From: an uncultured Lachnospiraceae bacterium
GTDB lineage: Bacteria > Bacillota > Clostridia > Lachnospirales > Lachnospiraceae
Reading direction: 5' to 3'
Assembly: GCA_910584685.1 (NCBI GenBank)
Contig: CAJUAO010000038.1
Coordinates: 1 to 9,995, forward strand
DNA: 9,995 bases
Of this stretch, positions 6,505-9,995 are shown in pieces; positions within the stretch are counted from its first letter, which is position 1; each line of letters opens with the position of its first letter. Below the pieces are notes generated by a model. The model was not told where the DNA came from, ran no database searches, and saw only the letters and a program-made list of their open reading frames with translations. The position numbers and the translations under genes are program-made.

Positions 6505-8103
6505 TCATTCCTCCACCTGTAAATATGACGTTATGCAATATAATGTCTGTCCCTTATATATAACCCTTGACCAGCCTAAATCAGACGTTCCTGTCCGCTG
6601 TATTCTTTCTCCGTTTTTCAGAGTGTATACCACCTCTGAATCCGTTGCGCTTGGCAGAGTTCTTAAGTTTACCTCCTCCTTTGCAGTCACAATATCATCC
6701 GTCTGTGTAAACTGATTTCTCATGGTGGTTTCCTCCTCAGAGGAGCCTTCTTCATTTTTTACCGATAAATCCGTTGTAAGATAGCTGCTTACGGCATAGC
6801 ATACCCTTCCGTTATACTCAAGCCTTGACCAGCCGCTGTCTGACACAGCGGTACGCGCGGCTGTCTCTCCGTTTTTTAATGTAAATAATACTGTGCTGTC
6901 GCTGTCCTGACTTGGCTTATCTCTTAAGTTTACCTCTATCTTTGCCGTGACAGTATCATTTACCGTCTTAAAATTCATATTTGCCTCCGGCGACACGGTG
7001 ACGTTTTCTATTGTATGATTTTCACCGCCCCCGTTATTTCCATTTTTATCGTCTGACACAATATCCATATAAGACACATTTATATCCACAGCTCCATTTA
7101 TACCGGAAACCCTGCCGCTGCTTGTATACTGCCACATATGATGCTCTCCCCTGTAGCCTGCGTTTTCCGTTATAGGATAAGGATTTTCCGGATACCATGC
7201 CACCCATACCTTAAATTTATTTTCAATGGATGTCATGTCCCACATTTTATTATCCTCCATCTCATACCTTGACGCATAAAACATAGGGGTATACCCTTTA
7301 CCTTCTATTGTTTCAAGGAATTTTACTGCAAGCTTGGACCTTTCCTCCTTTGTAAGCGCGTACTGCCTGCTGTCACTGTCGGAAAAGCCCTCGCAGTTAT
7401 ACGCCACAGGATATGTGATTTTATAATTTTTAATAAAATCCGCTACCCAGTTTGCCTCCTCCACCGCCTCGTCCTCCGTAACTGCCGACGAGAAGAAATA
7501 AATTCCTACATTTATGTTATTTGCAAGGGCGTTTGTTATATTATACGCCGCGTAAGGGTCCTCATTTATCTCTCCTGAAACTATAGACCTGTAGCCTGCT
7601 CTTATCATGGCAAAATCTATGCCGTCCGCCGCCACTGCCTTCCAGTCTGTTTTTCCCTGATACCTTGCAATATCTATACCTATTGATTTGGGTGTTTTTT
7701 CCATTTTGCTTACATCTACAGGAGCGCCGCTTCCAAGATTTTCGTCTGCTTGATTTTCTTTTATATCATTATCATCCGCCGAAATATCCTGCCCAGTGGT
7801 TTCATTTTCGCCTTCTCCCGTGGTTTCGGCGGTGTTATCCTCTACTGCGCCGCTCTGACTATCATTATCCTTTTTAGTGTTATCCTTATCTGTATTATCA
7901 CCTGAAGACTTATCTCCGTTATTTACATAGCCCGGCTCCTTTATTGATGCCGGAACTTCCCTTTCCATGCTGTTTACGCAAAAAACTACTATAAGCGCTG
8001 CTGCTATAACAGTTATAGCAGCAGCGCTGCCTATAATGACTAATTTCTTTTTACTTTGATTTTTAAACCACATAATTATTTTATTATCCTGCTTATCATT
8101 CAT
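6505..8103 (-). CDS. Membrane-anchored GH25 muramidase (lysozyme) with two SH3b domains
   Basis: Predicted peptidoglycan hydrolase of the GH25 (Chalaropsis-type) family, which cuts between N-acetylmuramic acid and N-acetylglucosamine. Layout of 532 residues: basic cytoplasmic end, one membrane helix at about 21-43 without a clear cleavage site, and a low-complexity D/N/T/E linker at about 60-135. The GH25 domain follows at about 139-348, then two SH3b domains at about 384-445 and 471-530. GH25 signs are GIDIARYQG (Asp144), FAMIRAGYR, GIYFFSSA, PVAYNCEGF (Asn236, Glu238), MWQYTSSG and VDIN. The first acid of the usual DxE pair is Asn236. The likely topology puts the enzyme outside the membrane to remodel the cell's own wall. 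AGGGAGG lies six bases before the ATG. The MATE gene follows directly. Confidence 0.94.
   Translation of the reverse strand: MNDKQDNKIIMWFKNQSKKKLVIIGSAAAITVIAAALIVVFCVNSMEREVPASIKEPGYVNNGDKSSGDNTDKDNTKKDNDSQSGAVEDNTAETTGEGENETTGQDISADDNDIKENQADENLGSGAPVDVSKMEKTPKSIGIDIARYQGKTDWKAVAADGIDFAMIRAGYRSIVSGEINEDPYAAYNITNALANNINVGIYFFSSAVTEDEAVEEANWVADFIKNYKITYPVAYNCEGFSDSDSRQYALTKEERSKLAVKFLETIEGKGYTPMFYASRYEMEDNKMWDMTSIENKFKVWVAWYPENPYPITENAGYRGEHHMWQYTSSGRVSGINGAVDINVSYMDIVSDDKNGNNGGGENHTIENVTVSPEANMNFKTVNDTVTAKIEVNLRDKPSQDSDSTVLFTLKNGETAARTAVSDSGWSRLEYNGRVCYAVSSYLTTDLSVKNEEGSSEEETTMRNQFTQTDDIVTAKEEVNLRTLPSATDSEVVYTLKNGERIQRTGTSDLGWSRVIYKGQTLYCITSYLQVEE
6514..6954 (-). repeat. Tandem SH3b domain duplication
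   Basis: Two copies of a domain of about 60 residues, encoded at about 6769-6954 (first) and 6514-6693 (second), share the pattern VTAK-EVNLR-P, then LKNGE, then GWSR, then SYL. They are separated by an acidic linker (EEGSSEEETT). SH3b domains commonly bind cell-wall peptide or glycan. The repeat most likely arose by internal duplication and has since diverged. Confidence 0.85.
7994..8028. repeat. Perfect 17-bp inverted repeat inside the lysozyme gene
   Basis: The arms AGCGCTGCTGCTATAAC (7994-8010) and its exact reverse complement (8012-8028) flank a single central A. It lies inside codons 26-37 of the lysozyme, encoding the symmetric alanine-rich core of the membrane helix. In the mRNA it would fold into a long hairpin about 75-110 bases after the start codon. 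A six-T run follows about nine bases beyond the stem in the leftward direction, too far away for a standard terminator. Confidence 0.9.
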
Positions 8104-8133
8104 AATATACCTCCCTGCGCCAACTGCATAGAC

Positions 8134-8162
8134 AGAATATCATAATACTTTTACTTTGTCAA
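8134..8162 (-). promoter_or_regulatory. Promoter of the lysozyme-MATE operon
   Basis: On the minus strand a perfect TTGACA (8157-8162) is followed after exactly 17 bases by TATTCT (8134-8139, four of six). This looks like a housekeeping sigma-A promoter. Transcription would begin about 25 bases before the lysozyme ATG at 8103. The -35 box shares bases with the U-tract of the upstream terminator. Confidence 0.6.
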
Positions 8163-8197
8163 AAAAATGCGTAAATCCATAATCCGGATTTACGCAT
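8161..8197 (-). terminator. Rho-independent terminator of the sigma/regulator operon
   Basis: A perfect 12-bp stem (arms 8167-8178 and 8186-8197, ATGCGTAAATCC against GGATTTACGCAT) with a seven-base loop is followed in the leftward transcript by seven U (8161-8167, the last base shared with the stem). It lies about 60 bases after the stop codon of the membrane protein gene and has the expected orientation. Confidence 0.9.
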
Positions 8198-8258
8198 CTT
8201 TACTGCCACTCGACTTTTTTATTTTAGCAAATTTTATTTAGAAATGTCAAATACTTTT

Positions 8259-9284
8259 TTATTGTCCTATCTCTCCGTCTATATACCTGAAGTACATTTC
8301 AAGTCTTGAATCTATAGGGTCCTTTATTCCGCATGTAATATATGACTTTTCCGCATCCTGAAGTACCTTATATTCAAATTCACTGTCCCCAAGCTCTCCT
8401 TCTATTCCATTCTGTTTACATTTTTCCTGCGGTTCCCTTTTGTCTATAAACTCGTTGACTGTGTTGTAAAATGACGCTAATCTTTCAGGAAGCTGCTCTC
8501 TGCTGTTAATATACCGTTCGCCCTCAATAAATATTACCTCGACAAACTCTGGTGTAATGCTGCTGCCATTTAATTCTCCCTGCTCAGCTGGTACAGTCTC
8601 ATCAGGTATTTTTCCGGTTTCTTCTATAATATCCCTCTGCTTTAGCTGCTTTGAATATATATAATAATATGTGTTTCCTTCCTTTCGTATACCTACTGCC
8701 ATCATTTCCAGCCCTTTATCTGTCTGTCTGCTGTATATATTGTAATTGTAGTCTTTTTTCAGCTTCATCTTTATGTCTCCGGCCACAAATTCATATATCA
8801 GCTCCTCCTGCTCATAAACGTTCATATCTGTCTTAACGGAAATTGTTTGTCCGTCGCCTGTTACAATATCAAAGACGGCATTGTTTTTATTTACATCCTC
8901 TGTGGCGTCAGTCTTATTATCCGCCGATACTTCTCCGGCTGTAGTCTCCTCAACATAAGCGTTTGAGCCCGGCACTGTCTTTCCTCCTTTGTCATCAATA
9001 TAAGAGCCGCGCCATATAAAAATTCCAAAGGATACCGTTGCCAGTACGCATAAGCTGCCAAGCACATATTGCCACCTGTTATTTTTACTGTTCTTCGGCG
9101 AAATTTCATGCGAACCTTCACCTGTCTTAATCCTTCTTTCCTTCATATTAACTTTTTCCTCCTTATTTTCCAACTCAGTATTATAATTTACAAGCTCCTT
9201 TAATATTTCCTCTGACCTTTCCTCATCCATATTCATACTGTCAAAGGTAATACTTAACATATCTTTTTTTTCCTTCAATTTCAT
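8259..9284 (-). CDS. Single-pass membrane protein, probable anti-sigma/regulatory partner of the ECF sigma factor
   Basis: I do not recognise the family. The 341-residue protein has a charged cytoplasmic part (about 1-70, with a helix-prone E/K-rich stretch at 20-52), one membrane helix at about 72-91, a D/T/E-rich linker at about 100-135 and an outside domain at about 136-341. Two outside cysteines (289 and 318) might pair. There is no zinc-binding HxxxCxxC anti-sigma motif. Its start overlaps the sigma stop codon by one base (TAATG), with AGGAGG nine bases upstream. That arrangement and the topology are typical of sigma/anti-sigma pairs, in which the inner part holds the sigma and the outer part senses the envelope. 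The role is inferred from context only. A terminator follows the gene. Confidence 0.6.
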   Translation of the reverse strand: MKLKEKKDMLSITFDSMNMDEERSEEILKELVNYNTELENKEEKVNMKERRIKTGEGSHEISPKNSKNNRWQYVLGSLCVLATVSFGIFIWRGSYIDDKGGKTVPGSNAYVEETTAGEVSADNKTDATEDVNKNNAVFDIVTGDGQTISVKTDMNVYEQEELIYEFVAGDIKMKLKKDYNYNIYSRQTDKGLEMMAVGIRKEGNTYYYIYSKQLKQRDIIEETGKIPDETVPAEQGELNGSSITPEFVEVIFIEGERYINSREQLPERLASFYNTVNEFIDKREPQEKCKQNGIEGELGDSEFEYKVLQDAEKSYITCGIKDPIDSRLEMYFRYIDGEIGQ

Positions 9285-9769
9285 TATTCAACACCTCCTA
9301 AGCTTTCACCTAAATTTTTTCTTCCTCTTGCAAGCCATGTCTGCACCGTGCTTTCATTTTTTGAAATCATCTTTGCTATCTCTCTGGCGGTGAAGCCTTC
9401 ATAATAGTAAAGATAAATTACTACTCTGTATTTCCCCTTAAGCTTTTTAAGCTCCTCCAATACCTCTATCTGTTCTTCGTACCTTTCTGCTTGTACAGGA
9501 ATTATGTCATCCTTTAATTCCTCCCTGTGGGACTGCCAAAAGCTTTTTTTATGGTTTATGCATAAATTTTTTGCCACAGTGATAAGCCATGCCTTCTCAT
9601 AGCCTGCGTCGTGTAAGGAGGGCGCTTTATCTATATATCTCATAAATACCTCCTGCACTACATCCTCTGCGTCATGTTTATTACCAAGATACAGTAATGC
9701 CACTTTATATATTGTGGAAAAATTTCTGCTGTAAACCTGTGTCAATGTTTCGTTATCTATATTTACCAT
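9284..9769 (-). CDS. ECF-type RNA polymerase sigma factor (sigma-70 family)
   Basis: Alternative sigma factor directing RNA polymerase to a small regulon, often for envelope stress. Region 2 is clear (DAEDVVQEVFMRYID, then KAWLITVAKNLCINHKK), and region 4 follows a short linker (LKGKYRVVIYLYYYEGFTAREIAKMISKNESTVQTW in segments, with a helix-turn-helix). From the chosen start it has 161 residues, a normal ECF size. The frame could be extended to an ATG at 9820, but that ATG has no ribosome site and lies just upstream of a TATAAT. The ATG at 9769 has GGGA six bases upstream; one at 9775 is also possible. It overlaps the downstream membrane-protein gene by one base. Autoregulation is common in the class, but I cannot show it here. 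Confidence 0.93.
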   Translation of the reverse strand: MVNIDNETLTQVYSRNFSTIYKVALLYLGNKHDAEDVVQEVFMRYIDKAPSLHDAGYEKAWLITVAKNLCINHKKSFWQSHREELKDDIIPVQAERYEEQIEVLEELKKLKGKYRVVIYLYYYEGFTAREIAKMISKNESTVQTWLARGRKNLGESLGGVE

Positions 9770-9809
9770 CTCCATTCCCGGGAAAAGTGATTGGATTAAT
9801 CCTTCTATA

Positions 9810-9815
9810 ATTATA
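9810..9815 (-). promoter_or_regulatory. Possible -10 box upstream of the sigma gene
   Basis: A perfect TATAAT on the minus strand lies about 40 bases before the ATG at 9769. The -35 region is poor (ATACTT at 17-base spacing), and I could not define an ECF-type -35 element. The same AT-rich stretch also reads TATAAT on the plus strand, so this may be chance. Confidence 0.3.
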
Positions 9816-9820
9816 AACAT

Positions 9821-9995
9821 TTGGGGGAATAAAAGTATCTCAAAATGTTTTTAAGAAAAATATTAATTTGTACAGGTGAAAAAATGTTTCCTCTCATGTA
9901 GCCCGGGGCTTAAGAATAAAGGGAGCTTGGGACGGCAGGACGGCTTGGGAAGGGAGTTATATATTTTTTTAAAGCTTCGAAAAGAGGAAGAAATT
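9821..9995. other. Right-edge non-coding stretch with a G-rich repeated block
   Basis: No convincing gene is visible on either strand. Most of it is AT-rich, but 9921-9956 is a G-rich block in which GCTTGGGA (9925-9932 and 9943-9950) and GGACGGC (9930-9936 and 9938-9944) are each repeated. The end contains a run of seven T and GAGGAAG, which could be the upstream region of a plus-strand gene outside the window. This cannot be decided here. Confidence 0.5.

Noticed and set aside
6827..6847. Seven-bp inverted repeat (CCGCTGT / ACAGCGG) in the first SH3b coding region
   Set aside because: Short, with no T-run, and within the number expected by chance in coding DNA of this length.
8891..9121. 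76-residue minus-strand frame inside the sigma-partner gene
   Set aside because: It lies wholly within the 8259-9284 gene in another frame, has no ribosome site of note and resembles no protein; a shadow frame.
9900..9911. Small GC palindrome (AGCCC/GGGCT) considered as a terminator or operator
   Set aside because: Only one base separates the arms and no T-run follows on either strand; too little to support a function.

Overview
The window reads as chromosomal DNA of an AT-rich Firmicute, most likely a Lachnospiraceae-type Clostridium relative. This is inferred from heavy use of ATA, CTT and TTA codons, strong AGGAGG-type ribosome sites, TTGACA/TATAAT promoters, a GH25 lysozyme with bacterial SH3 repeats, and a MATE pump and two-permease ABC-2 exporter typical of that group. 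No species can be named. Eight complete genes fill almost all of it, and all eight are transcribed leftward (minus strand). One partial frame at the left edge runs the other way. There are no RNA genes, CRISPR arrays, insertion sequences or phage modules that I can see.

Right to left, in transcription order: (1) An ECF sigma factor (start near 9769) and a one-base-overlapping gene for a single-pass membrane protein (8259-9284). The second is probably its membrane regulator, although it belongs to no family I recognise. The pair ends in a strong hairpin-plus-U terminator at 8161-8197. (2) A promoter overlapping that terminator's U-tract drives a membrane-anchored GH25 muramidase with two SH3b repeats (6505-8103). 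A MATE exporter (5140-6498) follows, and its ribosome site lies inside the end of the lysozyme gene. (3) A TTGACA promoter near 5090-5118 precedes a lipoprotein with a ComEC-type metallo-beta-lactamase domain (4069-5049) and then deoxyribonuclease IV (nfo, 3191-4030). (4) A promoter overlapping the nfo stop codon precedes an ABC-2 exporter: ATPase (2460-3143), permease A (1234-2457) and permease B (146-1207). Permease B looks short at its C terminus and stops two bases from the end of a convergent plus-strand frame (3-143).

Functionally the window mixes cell-envelope work (sigma/regulator, lysozyme, exporters) with DNA repair. The gene families are mostly familiar. The points most worth a second look are a perfect 17-bp inverted repeat inside the lysozyme's membrane-segment codons, an asparagine where GH25 enzymes usually have the first acid of the DxE pair, the unrecognised sigma-partner protein, and the abrupt end of permease B. 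I found no convincing evidence of an entirely new multi-gene system.
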